Of a DNA stretch of 64,000 nucleotides, positions 43,933-56,228 are shown one piece after another. Location: the NCBI GenBank assembly GCA_004369045.1, contig ML213506.1:1597559-1661558 (forward strand), written 5' to 3'. Numbering within the stretch: position 1 is the first letter of the stretch; each line of letters starts with the position of its first letter. The stretch comes from Heliocybe sulcata (taxonomy: Eukaryota > Basidiomycota > Agaricomycetes > Gloeophyllales > Gloeophyllaceae). Made by a program: the position numbers and the translations under genes. The notes beneath the pieces are model-generated. The model searched no databases. It had not been told where the DNA came from and saw only the letters and a list, made by a program, of their open reading frames with translations.

Positions 43933-45186
43933 TTGCTTGACGTATCTAACGCACGGACGCAGTCTGTTACACCGTGCCGAAAGAGTTGATTTGCAGCCGT
44001 CCTCAGCGACGGGAAGGACAGACACCGCCGTTCATGCATGGTCCCGCTGCATCATTCCGCTGCAAGATTCTGTTCGGCAGCAACATTAATTCAAGGCTAT
44101 CGTATGCGTAAAGTCCTTTTGGTCATGTGTGCTGGATGCGGGTGGCAGACACTGTCAAAACAGACAGCCTGACAGCTCTCTGGGGGACGGCCTCCGTGAA
44201 GGATGGTCATCAGCGCGATTGGCGGAACTACTGCTTCCCCGGCCTCCCGTAGAACCCGACCCTACGATCTTGTCGCCGCTAGTAAAAGGTGGGTCTGGCT
44301 CAACCAGGGCGTCGAGCGGGTCCCTATATAGCACGGGACAAAATGGTGGCTCTCCACACTAAATGGAGGATATAGTGCAGCTAACCCGAAGGACTGGCAA
44401 AAAGACCGATAACCACTGAATCAGCATATGACGAGGAGAGGGCCCAGTCGGAGTTTAGGTGCGATGATGTTACCGTCGGTGGCGTTCACTGTTCAGTACG
44501 CAAGTTCATCTGAATGCATTGTTCGTAACAGAAGAGTACTATTCTATGATTAAACATCTAGAGCCTTCGGATGTGTTTGCGCCCCAAACCAGAATGTGCA
44601 ACTTATGAATCGGGGTATAAGAACAACTAAGTTGCCACTTACAGGAAGCTTGATCGGCAGACATTACCCTGAACCGCAGTAGGCCCGGCGCTCCGCTGGT
44701 GTAACAGAAATATCTGCCAGGTGTCCCGGTCAGTCGACCCAGTAGCATGGAACCCGCCCAGTATAAATATTGCTCGTGGGCAGACACGACGGAGATCTCG
44801 GAAGGTGTTGACCTCGGTCTTTCAATCGGCGTCCGAGAGAAGCGGGACAGAATCTAGATAGTGCATAGAAGCAAAATCAAGTATCCATCGGTGCAGACTG
44901 TGTGTGGATTTTTTCATGATCCAGTATTTGTGTCAGGCCTGAAGGCATCAAGGGTTTATTCCAGGACAGCCAGTAAGATGACTGAACCAAGGATCAAGCA
45001 ATCTCAGTTAACAGACACTAATCCCTCGTACTAATATCTCATGACGTCGCAATGTCCGTCAGACCAGAACATACGTTTCGTAACGACCCGTAATGGCCGG
45101 GGTAGAAGTCCGAGAATAGCATAGATAGTAAGATGTCCGTGCATCATCAACTTCCTTTGGCGCCGTGGACCAAGTCGCGATCGCGT
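43933..45186. other. intergenic region
   Basis: About 1.25 kb with no supported gene between two 3' ends. TATA-like strings at about 44323 and 44761 (TATAAATA) have no coding sequence near them on either strand. It is probably spacer, or a short transcript I cannot recognise. Confidence 0.45.
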
Positions 45187-46640
45187 CTAGCCAGACTGGT
45201 ACAGGGCAGGGCCGGCCACGACATGCGGGTTTAGAAGCGACAGATTCGCGGGCGTAACATATGGGTTGTCGTCCGTGACAAGAATAAACCTGGACAAAGA
45301 TGGTTCAGCATGAGCGGATGCAGAGCGGCCACTTTACTTACATGGTGTCGTTGACGACGGGGGCAGTACCAGGTCCGAATACCTGGGCAAAGGGCTGGTA
45401 GGTGGAGGCGAAGTTTTCGGTTATGTTCGAAAGAGGCGTATAGGTGATGTTGAGCTGCGAGATCCATGCGGCATACTATATTTGAGACCGTCAGAGATAT
45501 TCTGGCTGCTGAACGTTGTTAGAACTCGCCTTGGCTGCGCCTGCGGTAGTTGTAGTCGTATACAGGCCGTCAGGTCCAACTGACTTGCCAGGATCCTCCC
45601 AGGTCAAGTCGACTTGTTGACCCGGAGTCGTGAGAGGCGTTGACAAGTTGTGCGTAATCGCAGGAGTAACTTCGAGTTGGAGCGCAGCTTGGGTAGGGTC
45701 GTTCTATGAGAGGCAAATTGTCATGACGTGCGGGTCAGACAGCATTGCTCAAGAACATACAGCAACCGAAAGTCCCGGGAAGTTCTGCCATTGTATCCGG
45801 GGATTCTCCTCTGGACAATGCGTAATATATTGTGAAAGCAGGGTCCACGCCATGGACTGTGTAATACCAGTCTCAAAGAATACCTGACTTGATGTTCAGT
45901 GCAAGGTAGACGGAAGTCGGAGACTCGACAAACCGGCATGGGGAAGAGACCCTCGAACTGTCTGAAAACCATTTGTTGACGGGCTTCGGTTGTAATCGAC
46001 TGTAACAACATCTCGGCACTAGCACGGTTCTCCAGGTGTTCGAGGAAGCCATAAACACCAGACTCCCCGAAACGGGTCAACTATGCATCCCGTCAGCACG
46101 CATATTTGTTTAACAGGAAAGCATTAAGCACCTTCTGGCAGAAGTCGATAGAGGACCGGACAGAGTCGAACGGATAGCTGTAGTTGCACTGCTTGGCCGC
46201 GTTGGCTACAAAGTCGAATGTGTTGGTTGAAAATCATGACCATGGCTCGTCATACATACCACCGAGCATGTTCGACAGCAGTATTGCGTGGCCGGCTTCC
46301 TGATCAGCCATGTACTCGATCAAGAAACGGTCCTCAGCAGTCAGTCCCTCGGCCTCGAATTGTTCGACGGGGAATTCAGCAAGGATGTGGTGGAAAAGGT
46401 CGAGCTCGATGTACTCCTGATTCAAGGCCAAATTCTGCGAAGTAATTATTATTAACACAACCACCAGCATGAGACCAAGGAGATGCTTACCACGGACGCG
46501 AAGTCAAAGTCCGAGGTAATGTGGTAAGAAGGAGCCTGCTCAAGACCGACACCCCCTTGCGGGGTAGGAGGGGGTGTAGCCGGCGCCGACAGCGCAACCG
46601 TAGCGGAAAGGAGGACACCGACTGCAGCGAACGAGAACAT
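45187..46640 (-). CDS. secreted ferritin-like (Rds1 family) protein
   Basis: The N-terminus MFSFAAVGVLLSATVALSAP is a signal peptide. After SYHITSDFDFASV the first intron leads into NLALNQEYIELDLFHHILAE, then EGLTAEDRFLIEYMADQEAG and HAILLSNMLGG. This is the ferritin-like four-helix region of the Rds1 family, with Glu and His in the positions expected for a di-iron site (EYIELDLFHH and DQEAGHA). The C-terminal part, spread over small exons down to the stop at 45187, is FILVTDDNPYVTPANLSLLN and PHVVAGPALYQSG. Fission yeast rds1 responds to starvation and stress; the biochemical role of the family is unknown. A TATA box lies 40 bases upstream of the ATG. Confidence 0.85.
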
Positions 46641-46680
46641 GATTGTCGTTCGTTGGTAGACTCATGCAGCTGCTGCAGCC

Positions 46681-46688
46681 ATTTTATA
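46681..46688 (-). promoter_or_regulatory. TATA box of the Rds1-like gene
   Basis: On the minus strand the sequence reads TATAAAAT, 41-48 bases before the ATG at 46640. The leader is short, so the transcription start should lie very close to the start codon. Confidence 0.55.
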
Positions 46689-49462
46689 CTGCAATCCTCA
46701 GGATAATAATATCATTCTGAACGGTGCGTTACGGAATCAAACACGAGCTTGACATAAGACCGCACGTACCGATCATCATGTTACATCCCGGTCGGTTCCA
46801 CTGAGTCATGGACATGCATCTAAATGTAGGGCAAAGATGAAACCGTATGCAAAGGGTAGTTTGCGACCCAAAGCCGCGAGCCCCGAGACCGACGTAACGA
46901 TCGGGGCAGAATACGGAGCGCTCGGCATTTTTATTTGAAAGCGGATATCGTCCTCTTCGCGGACTGGTTTGTACTTTCGACGCGGGTGCAGTACCTGCGA
47001 CGGCAGACCGCCATCCCGTATGACCCTTGAATTATGACGCAGACAGTCGATCCCAATGCCGGAATGTCTGAAGGGGTAAGGCGCATCGCCGTATGTAAAT
47101 TCATATCAAAGATGACTGTGACGGATGGAACTGAAGCAACCCTTACAGAAGCTCTGTGGGCAACGCCCGCCTTGAAGTGGGGCCATATAATATGGCTCGG
47201 GCGACGGACCGATTCAATCTTGCTGCCTCATTTCTGAACCGAATGAGGGCTCGATTGCATGATCACCTTCTGCCGGGCAGATACACGTCTTCAGGGCCTG
47301 CGCTCTAAGAAAAGAAGGTCATGTCGGAAGTTCCTCGCAGGACGGGCAGAGTAGAGCTGGCGGCTTACAGTAGGGATGCTATTCTCTTTCAGAAGATGGT
47401 GGCCGTAAGCTTGATGGCCGCACAGATACATGAGCGCGGAGGAAGACTGCATCTAAAGAAAGAGAAGGAAGTTGGTCTTCAAATTCGATTTCAAATACTC
47501 CTTTGGCCTATCGCGAGCCGTGAGCATATACATACTGACGTTAGACGCCTTTGGCAGCGACAAAGACGCCGCACCATCACCGAACTTCGGACGATAGCTT
47601 TCGATGACACACCCGAAGCACATCCCGTAAGACAACGGGAATGGCAGTGATGGCTAAGATTTACTGCTGGTGATATTCCGGGCGATGCTGGCTGACGGCC
47701 ATCGCATTGCTAGCCTGGTGCCGGGTTGGCTACCATATTTGCACCTGATCCCTAGTTCGTAATTTATATGAGTGTTCGAATGTTTCTTGTAAGCCACTTA
47801 CGAACGTCAGGGCATGCGGGCGGATGTGCCGCGCGAGTATTTTTATACTGTCCAGGCTGTTCAGCCCAAACTGATAAGGCCTGATTCCGTAGCGGCACGT
47901 AGAATCTGAGTGGTCCAGCTCTTCCGAGCATAACGTACGCATCTGGTTATTGTCTGTATCTTAGAAGAGAGACATGGCCAGGCTAAGTGCTGTACATGAT
48001 GCATGATGGTGGATCATGTTCATGGTCAGCGCTCAGCAACGAAGACTGTCTGACCGCTGACGCCACAGTGCTGTGGCGTTAGATGCCATATCAAGGAAGG
48101 AAGAAAGCAAACACAAATAGTCTAGCATATTTCAATTCAAGTTTAACACATGGCTCGTCTGCTCCTACTCGAGTCTCGAAGGAAGGGAATGCATTGCCCG
48201 CAAACCGGATGCGGCGCGCACAGTGCATTACGACTCTCTCGACGCTTTGTTGCACTATACACCGTCAAGTGCAGCTTCCCGCTTTGTCATGGCATGTGGT
48301 CCCCGGCTTTGGCGTATAACGATGAACAGCGACAGCTTGCCTCAGGCCGCACCGCTGTGCGATACGCCTCATATACGGGTGCCTCTCTTCAGATTCTACG
48401 TTTGGATGTCTTGGTTGGAATACTGGATAGCTGCCCGAAAGGCTTGGCTATCGTGAATGCCAGAGCAGCTGATCTCTGACTTTGCAGAACTTTAGATTAA
48501 GCGCGAACAAAGCCCACCTTGATCGATCCGATTTCTATCCTCAAGCACCTTGACAACGTTCCTCATGGCCAAACAGGTCATGAGACGATGTACAGATCCC
48601 AAAGTGGTGGCAACAGGAGTCTGTATGTACCTCAACACTTCTTCTGATTAAGATTGCCGTGTTCTCCAGTATGGAAGGTGAAGTGGCCGCATCCTGCTAT
48701 GATCATGCGCGCACCTGCAGTCACAACCTTCGCAACGGTAGGACTTCGGTCTTGGATACTCGTTCTTCCTCGTCCATCCCGCTCAGGCGCAGGAGCCCTC
48801 AGAATTATCGTACGAGCGTTCGCCAAGACAGCTGGTTATCTCATGATGCACCTTCCGCCTGAACACTCAATAGGGACGGGTGTGGGCCCGTGGCAGAGAG
48901 CTTTTTTCTAGTCATTGCGGAGTCGATGCGTCTGCCTCCGATAGCTATACCGCTCGTCTGGCGCCGTCCCCCCGTCCATCTTTGATCAGCCCATGTGCAT
49001 GACTGCCGAACTTGCTCTGATTAATGCCGCTCTCTTCATGCATCCATTGGCTGACACGGATTCGGCAATGGATGCTGAGCGCTGGACCCTGGACCTGAAC
49101 GCATGGGACTGCGTCCTGTGGTATATCGCAAAAGGAACATTGCATATTCTCCTATGCTCGCAAGCTCAGTGTACCCAAGTCGTAATACTCCTTGAAGGAG
49201 ACGCTCGCATGTTCCATTGTGAGTTGCTTGCTTCTCTTTGAGCTTTATCTGCCAGTTCGTCAGAGCAGAACGCATGCGAGCCCTTCAATTTTACCCTCCG
49301 GTCGTCACGCGCCTGAGACATGAGGCCGGTTTGCCCATGGATTCACGTCCGCGCAGTGCACAATTAAACTCTGTACTGGGGTTATGAGAGGTACAAAAGT
49401 CCGAGTCAATTCAGTGAATCCATCGCCCACGGTTTCTGGCTCGACAGGCGAAAGCTCCCAAC
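46689..49462. other. long gene-poor region
   Basis: About 2.8 kb with no gene I can support. The longest ATG frames (about 47321-47650, 48150-48479 and 48654-48911 on the plus strand, 47453-47635 on the minus) have no domain, no matching upstream promoter and mixed composition. The region must include the upstream parts of the divergent Rds1-like and GH55 genes. It may also hold decayed sequence. Confidence 0.45.
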
Positions 49463-52400
49463 ATGGCTCCCAAGAACGCTCGTCGTTTCATCGCGCTACT
49501 CCTGGCCCTATTCCTGGGGCCATTCACGCTCGTCTCAGGTCTAGGCACGTCTTGCTCCGCACCTCTAGGCTCTGGCAACGCTGGTCCAAACGATCCATAC
49601 TGGATGGAGACGATTACACACCAGGGCACATCGCCATTCAATCCGAATCCCGGTTCCTATCAGGTTTTTCGTAACGTCAAGAACTTTGGCGCGAAAGGAG
49701 ATGGTGTCACAGACGACACTGCAGCGATCAAGTAAGAAAGGTTGGCAAAATTAAATATGATGTCGTTGTGTAACATTTTGTTAGCAATGCAATTTCCTCC
49801 GGAAATCGTTGCGGCGGAGGATCCTGTGCTTCATCGACGTTAGTTCGACTTCTTGGTGCTTATATCTTCATGCCTCATGAATATGATCCAGCATCAGTCC
49901 CGCTGTCGTATACTTTCCCAAGGGGTTAGTGTCTTGGTCTCAATGTTCATAGAGTTTATAATGATCATTTATGCAGCACATATGTGGTCTCGGCTCCATT
50001 GGTTGCGTACTACTACACCCAGCTGATCGGCGACGCCCGCACGCCCCCGACCCTCCTCGCAAGCTCGGGCTTCTCCGGTATGGCTGTGATCGGTCAGTTT
50101 CAATAAAGACAGTATCAGAAACACTACTAATTTCTAGCGGGTTGGTCTTCATGCAGAGTACGACTCAAGCTTGTCCGGTCCAAAACTATCTACTTATTAT
50201 GTCTCCTTACAGTGCTGATCCTTATACCCCTGGTGGCTATGGAGCACAGTGGTATGCGAACCAGAACAACTTGTAAGCATGAGCGTGGTTTCTGTAACGC
50301 GAGGACTCATAGATCGACTGTTGCAGCTTCCGCTCTGTTCGAAACTTCATTATCGACCTTCGTCAGATGCCAGCCTCGTCCTCTGCTACCGGACTTCACT
50401 GGCAAGGTTCTCAAGCCACCTCTCTCATCAATATTGTGGTGGAGATGTCCACCGCCAGTGGCAATGCACACCAAGGTAGGGCTTACTCGGCACGCTTACA
50501 ACCAGTCTATTGACCAGACTTGCACTAGGTATATTCATGGAGAATGGCAGGTACGTCTCAGGTTGATGCGGAGCTCTCACTTAATACCGACTCTTGCTCT
50601 ACGAAGTGGCGGTTTCATGGGCGGTAAGTTGCTGGGCTAGGTCCTGGTACTCGTCGTTGCTCAATTTCATCTACAGATCTCATCTTCAATGGAGGTATGG
50701 TGCATTTGTAGGTATATTTGCTTGGATTACGAATCGCGTCTTCAGGCATGTATGGAGTGTGGGTCGGAAACCAGCAGTAAGTACATTCCAGGATTGGTCG
50801 GCTTTAATCGAATAACTGTCTGTAGATACACGGTCAGAAACATAACCGTCAACAACGCGAACACTGGTACGTCGTGATACCTCTGAAGAACTCAAAGGCC
50901 GACCACCTTTGTTATTGCAGCCATCTTTGGTTCTTGGAACTGGGGTATGCCTCTTCAAAATCTTGCTACACGGTGAATATAACTCTTGCACAGGTTGGAC
51001 ATTCCAGGGTGTCACCATCAATAATTGCCAGGTGCGTGATGTTCTAGGGTCCACGGAAAACTGTTAACGAGGTCCGGATGCGCAGGTGGGATTCGACTTA
51101 ACGACTGGAGCTACGACCCAGGACAATCAGGTACGAGGGATGACATTTGATTCGTGGTATCGTAGTCTTATGATCATGTAGGGAGTCGGCGCCGAAGCTA
51201 TCATTGACGCCGTCGCCTCGAACACGCCGATCTTCGTGCGCTTCTCCCAGGCGACGAGCTCACTCGACGGCTCGCTGGTGCTCAATAACATCAGATTGAC
51301 TAACGTTCCGACCGCTGTGGGCGTCAACGGCGGTCCTACTTTACTAAGCGGGGGTACCACGACGATCAACTCCTGGGCTCAAGGCAATGTCTACACCGGC
51401 ACCAGCTCTAGTGGCAGATTTACCCAGGGTAACATCACTCCGATTTCGAAAGCTTCGAACCTACTCGATGGCAGCGGCCGGATCTATGGCAAGACGCATC
51501 CGCAGTATAAGGACTACTCAGTTAGTCAGATCGTCAGTGTGAAGGCCCAGGGCGCGAGAGGTGACGGTCAGAGCGATGATACTGCAGCGTTGAAAAACAT
51601 ATTCGCTACGGTCAGTCTTTCCCGGCCTGAGAACGATCATTCTACTGAGTCGGAACACTTTTAGTACGCCGGGTGCAAAATTATCTTCTTCGACGCCGGT
51701 GTCTATGTCGTCACATCGACTATCACTATCCCGGCGGGAACGCAGATTGTGGGCGAAGCATGGTCCGTGATTATGGGAAGCGGAAGTGCTTTCCAGAACC
51801 AGAACAGCCCGGAAGCAGTCGTTAGAGTCGGTGACACTAACTCGCAGGGCGTATTAGAAATCTCGGACATCCTCTTCACCACTCGTGGTCCCGGTGCGTC
51901 ATTATTCGGCTGAGGTCCTGGTTTACGTCTTGACTGGTCTATAGCGGCCGGTGCCATTGTGGTGGAATGGAATGTCCATGACCCGGCCGGGCAGCAGGGC
52001 GCTGCTGGGATGTGGGATTCTCACATCAGGTAAGATATTATTCGGTGAATTAGTCCAGCAGCAACCTAACGGCTATTTCCAGATTGGGTGGAGGTACGCT
52101 TTTAGTATACGATGCGAATCGTGATGCCAAGTATCTTTGCAGCGGTCGGGACGAATCTCCAAGAATCTCAATGCACCAAGCAAACCAGCACTGGTTCCAA
52201 CTGCTTTGCTGCTTTCGCCGCTCTCCACCTTACTTCAGCTTCAAGCGCTTACCTCGAGGTTTACCTATGTTCCTTGATCCGGGAGGGAATGTTACTGATT
52301 TTCTTTTTGACTTAGGGAACATGGGTGTGGTTGGCTGACCACGACTTGGATGCCTCAGACCAAGGGCAACTCACGCTGTACAGCGGCCGTGGTATCTATT

Positions 52401-53098
52401 CTCAGTCGCAGGGCCCGGTGTGGATGATTGGTACTGGATGTAAGCGTCAGCACTCCCCCAGGGCCATTCCCGTATTCACAGGTTGCTCGACAGCCGAACA
52501 CCACACCTTGTACAACTACCAACTTGTTGGTGCAGCAAATCATTATATGGGTCTGATTCAGACGGAATCGGTTAGCACATTGTGACCTATGAACATTCAT
52601 GTGTCGCACTGACTGAGCTACCTTCTCCATAGCCTTACTACCAACCCTCGCCTGCGCCCCCGTCGCCATTCAGCATTGTTAGCTCTTGGAACGACCCGAG
52701 CTTCAGCAACAACAATGAGGCTTGGGCTCTCCGTGTCGCTTCCTCGAACAACATCCTTGTATTCGGTAAGGACCAGACTCCATGCGATCCCCGCTCCCAT
52801 TCTAATCTTTTATCAAGGCGCGGGGTTGTACAGCTTCTTCCAGGTACGTACACATCGCGCTTACTGTCGTACCAATCTGATCGCCTTCGCTCGGTAGAAC
52901 TACGACCAAACCTGCCTCGACAACTTCAACTGCCAGCAGCAAATAGTGGACATCGACTCCTCTTCGAGTGTGGCTATCTACAGTCTCTCCACAGTGGCCA
53001 GCGTTTACCAGCTCAGCATCAATGAAGCTGGCATCATCCCCAACAGTGCAAACAGGAATGGCTTCACTCAGACGGTCACAGTTTGGACCCGGTCCTAA
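49463..53098 (+). CDS. secreted exo-beta-1,3-glucanase, glycoside hydrolase family 55
   Basis: This enzyme removes glucose from the ends of beta-1,3-glucans outside the cell, for wall turnover or feeding on other fungi. The signal peptide is basic then hydrophobic: RRFIALLLALFLGPFTLVSG. Two pectate-lyase-like beta-helix domains follow. The first begins FRNVKNFGAKGDGVTDDTAA and contains PGGYGAQWYANQNN, FRSVRNFIIDLRQMP and LHWQGSQATSLINIV. The second begins IVSVKAQGARGDGQSDDTAA and contains IIFFDAGVYVVTSTITIPAG and MWDSHIRLGG. The end is GFTQTVTVWTRS with a stop at 53096-53098. There are many introns, several with exons under 60 nt. The join near 50092-50211 is unclear and may need a 16-nt exon at about 50157-50172. 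It is convergent with APA2. Confidence 0.9.
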
Positions 53099-53276
53099 CT
53101 CGCAAGTAGAAGCAGAACTACGAGAGTGTTGAGGGCGGATTGGAGAAGTATTCTGATTATACACGTGTAGCATTATTTCCTTGGGTTGTTCTAGGGTACA
53201 TCTTATTCAGCTTCTGTATTCTTTTCGGATATTCCGTGCAATGTATCTACATATGCCACTCCAAGGTGTCTTATTA

Positions 53277-54630
53277 TCATGACGATCCAGACTCAACAAG
53301 CTGCTCAGCTTCAATAGCAGTCCCTTCAACCTGCATATCGTGCACACTCTCGAGTCCCACACCTCTAAGGATCTTCCCAACCCCCTCCCTCTTAACCGCC
53401 TCCATCTCCTCATCGCTCTTCACCAAGGGCATACCAGCAAAGCCCACTGCATTGATACTGAGCTGGTCCCCTGTCTCCTGCAAGGTATAGTTTTCCTCCG
53501 CTCGCGGGATAAGGTGCAGGTGCTCCAATGTCAGAAGTACGTTGTACGACGGCGTGCCCGCTGGGTAGTCCGGGGAGTGGCGTACCGTGGAGACGACGAG
53601 GTCTAGGAGCGACAGGAATGCTTGTGACAGCTTCTCTTCTATCTCTTCGGCGGGAGTAGAGGCGGTCATTGAGGGAAGACGGAATACATGGTTCGCATAT
53701 GGCAACGAGGATAGAGAGAATGGTCGTCCTGGCACGGTACCGAGAAGTAGTGTCATTTAATCGCGTCGAGAGGGGATACCCGGGAAGGCGTACCTGGATT
53801 TTCCAGCTGCGCCGCTTTGGCAAGCCGTTCTACTGGCGGACCGTCTTCGTCTTCCAAGGGAAGGAATTGGATGTGCTTATGCGGTTGACTCGCGCCACTC
53901 CGATCCCCACCTGTGGGCATGATGCACTTAGCGAAGCAGCTCTCATTATATATGACAAGCTTGAACTGTGCTGACAGTTATAGAAGGCGAAGAAGGGCGA
54001 TCCTGCCTTCTTTGCTGCGAGCAAGATGAGGTAAGTTTGTACCAGATCGGGGGGTAGGAGAGGTGACGCCTGGGATTCGTACACTGTATGATCAGACATG
54101 TCAGTACTTCGGGCACAGGGCTCGAATGGAGCAATACGGACTCTTGCTTGCTAAGAGGAAGTGAAGCGGGATCACACAGTACTTGTTGAGCTGGATGCCG
54201 AGTTGTCAAGATATCTTTCCCTGCTCTTGGGTATAGCAGGCTCACCAGTGCGACATACTTCTTCCCATTGTCTTCGTCTTCCACTTCACCGATGTACAGG
54301 TTCTCAACGTACGGCGCCTCGAACGGATCCGGCTTTTTGCCCAGATCCTTCTGCCTGGGATCGAAATGGGGTGTAGGGAGATGGGGCTTATGTTGCAGCG
54401 CAGGGCAAAGCCTAATCTCATACTGTCCAGAAAACCATAATCAGGGGATGGAAGGGGATGGAGAACGTCATGACTGACCAACGTACCTCGACCTCCCCTT
54501 CCTTATGCTTCTGTACCGTTGAAGGAAAGAACAATAGATCCCCTGCTTCCTTGGCCTTCTCAAACTTCACCTTCAGGCGACTCACAATCTCGTTGGGGGT
54601 GGTGGTTGAAGTACCCTCAGTTGTCGCCAT
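53277..54630 (-). CDS. APA2: Ap4A phosphorylase / ATP adenylyltransferase (Apa1/Apa2 type)
   Basis: This enzyme splits diadenosine tetraphosphate with phosphate into ATP and ADP. Exons on the minus strand join to MATTEGTSTTTPNEIVSRLK, SGDLLFF-like AGDLLFFPSTVQ, YEIRLCPALQHKPHLPTPHF, DPRQKDLGKKPDPFEAPYVE, LNKYCVIPLHFLLASK and AGSPFFAFYNCGDRSG. The HIT-like active site reads ASQPHKHIQFLPLE, with the catalytic His pair. The C-terminal part is PSYNVLLTLEHLHLIPRAEE and INAVGFAGMPLVKSDEEME, ending LVESGSS. The length, about 330 residues by these joins, is usual for the family. The start was chosen at the ATG at 54630, just upstream of the conserved first helix. Confidence 0.9.
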
Positions 54631-55130
54631 TGCGTCTGTGGTAAAAGCTGCAGGTGGTGGTGGAACGCGGGATTCAACGAAGACGGTAAGACTTCGCAGG
54701 TGAGAGCGCGCCTGAGAGCGAGTAAACCTCTGCTCTGGGCGAATGACGCATACTCCTCCATTTACACATGATCGATAATGCCAAGGCTTAGCCCATAGGC
54801 GTATCGGCGTAAGACGTGAGGCAGGCAGGAATGATACCAAAGGCATCAAGCATGGAAGAACATAACGAACGTGAAAGACCTCGGTTACGTGTATACGACA
54901 CGGCATGTTCTCGCAGAGCCTTCTCTAATTGTCCCAGCAATGTACAAGCTAATCAATACACTCCAAGTCCGTCCTGCAGCAGAAAAATATGAAAGCATAG
55001 TGATGATAGCGGTAAAGCACTGGACATTGAGAGGAAAGAAAAATGTGCGTCGGAATGGACCCAGCCAAACGTTTGCGGAGTACCCCTCCTCTGTGGCAAG
55101 GAAGAACAAATGTGGCAGACTAGCTAGCGA
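54631..55130. other. intergenic region
   Basis: Five hundred bases between two genes on the minus strand. It should hold the APA2 promoter and the 3' UTR of the next gene. Frames here lack motifs. Confidence 0.5.
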
Positions 55131-55776
55131 TCAAGCTCGCCCGCCTTTCCCTCTATTGTCCTTCGCTTCCTTCATAACTTCACCCAGAACGACGGCACGA
55201 GCGTAACAGGCGGCAGATATCATCGACCATAAGGATGCATTTGTCCCCTGCGGGTATTGTGCTCGTTTAGGGATGAAACAGGTGTTCGCAGCACAATGAC
55301 TCACTTGATAGAACAGAATCGTCAAGAAGGCCTGTAGCAGCAGCATGGGAATGCGGACGACGAAGTTCCGATGGAACGATGACCCTTTCAGTTGTGGCAG
55401 CGGCACTTCCATCGCGAGTATTGCGAACGCAAGGAGCATGGCGAAAAGCTGGATGATTGGGGCCTTGACAATGAGCGTGATAAAGACAGCATTCGACTTG
55501 GAGGGTCTGTTCGCAGCCCGTGTTTGTCAATACAATGGCAAGATCAAACCTGTTGCTGCTCACTGAAGACCTCCAGGAGCTCGAACTATGCCACCAACGA
55601 AATCCCAGAAGAACTTGCGGAAGAAGATGCCCCAGAAAGCTGCCCAGATCGTGTCTACCCAAGTATCGAGAGTGGTCAGACTTCCTCCCGTGGTAGCCGA
55701 ATGCCCATAACGACTCACAGACGCTGGAAGTAATGGTAAGCAAACGAGCGTATTCGTGCCAAATCAAGTTGCCCAT
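55131..55776 (-). CDS. small four-helix membrane protein (DUF7727-like)
   Basis: The protein starts MGNLIWHEYARLLTITSS. Next comes TIWAAFWGIFFRKFFWDFVG, then GGIVRAPGGLQ, SNAVFITLIVKAPIIQLFAM, LLAFAILAMEVPLPQLKGSS, HRNFVVRIPMLLLQAFLTIL and TNASLWSMISAACYARAVVL, with a basic tail ending GKGGRA. I count four likely membrane helices in about 155 residues. Three introns interrupt it. I recall this as a conserved uncharacterised fungal family (DUF7727), but the number is from memory. The role is unknown. Long alternative frames in the same span are shadows. Confidence 0.8.
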
Positions 55777-56228
55777 TGTTGCAATATACTCTTCAGAAGC
55801 TGGTTATCGACTTGCGACCGAGAACTCTTGCTGGAAAACGAGCACTGCTCGACGTGCGCGGCGACGGGTTTGAAGGAAGGGGGTGAAGGAAGACTTGCTT
55901 CGACCTAGGAGGGGGATACAAGAAAGAAAGAAAAGAGAAGGCTGCAGGAAAGCGAGCACAGCTCGGACAAGGAGAAAGGAGTGTAAAGAGGAACGTAACG
56001 CTGTGAGCTTCCGCAACAAATACCCTCTTGCACTGTGCCTCGATCCAATCACTGCCGCCGGCTGGTCGCTATGCGATTGGTCGGAGTCTCAATTTGTATT
56101 TCGTTCCCTCCGAGCGTCTATAATTATCCTTGCATCATTCCCTCACCGCTGCGAACATGCTTTCAAAGACGTGGTGTAAATACGAATGGCACTATAACAA
56201 CGATGACAGACTCGACAAGGATAGCTCG
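55777..56228. other. intergenic region
   Basis: About 450 bases between two minus-strand genes, purine-rich around 55860-55990 on the plus strand. That is the pyrimidine-rich leader expected for the minus-strand gene starting at 55776. Confidence 0.5.

Noticed and set aside
44755-44770. TATAAATA as a promoter
   Set aside because: No coding sequence starts within several hundred bases on either strand.
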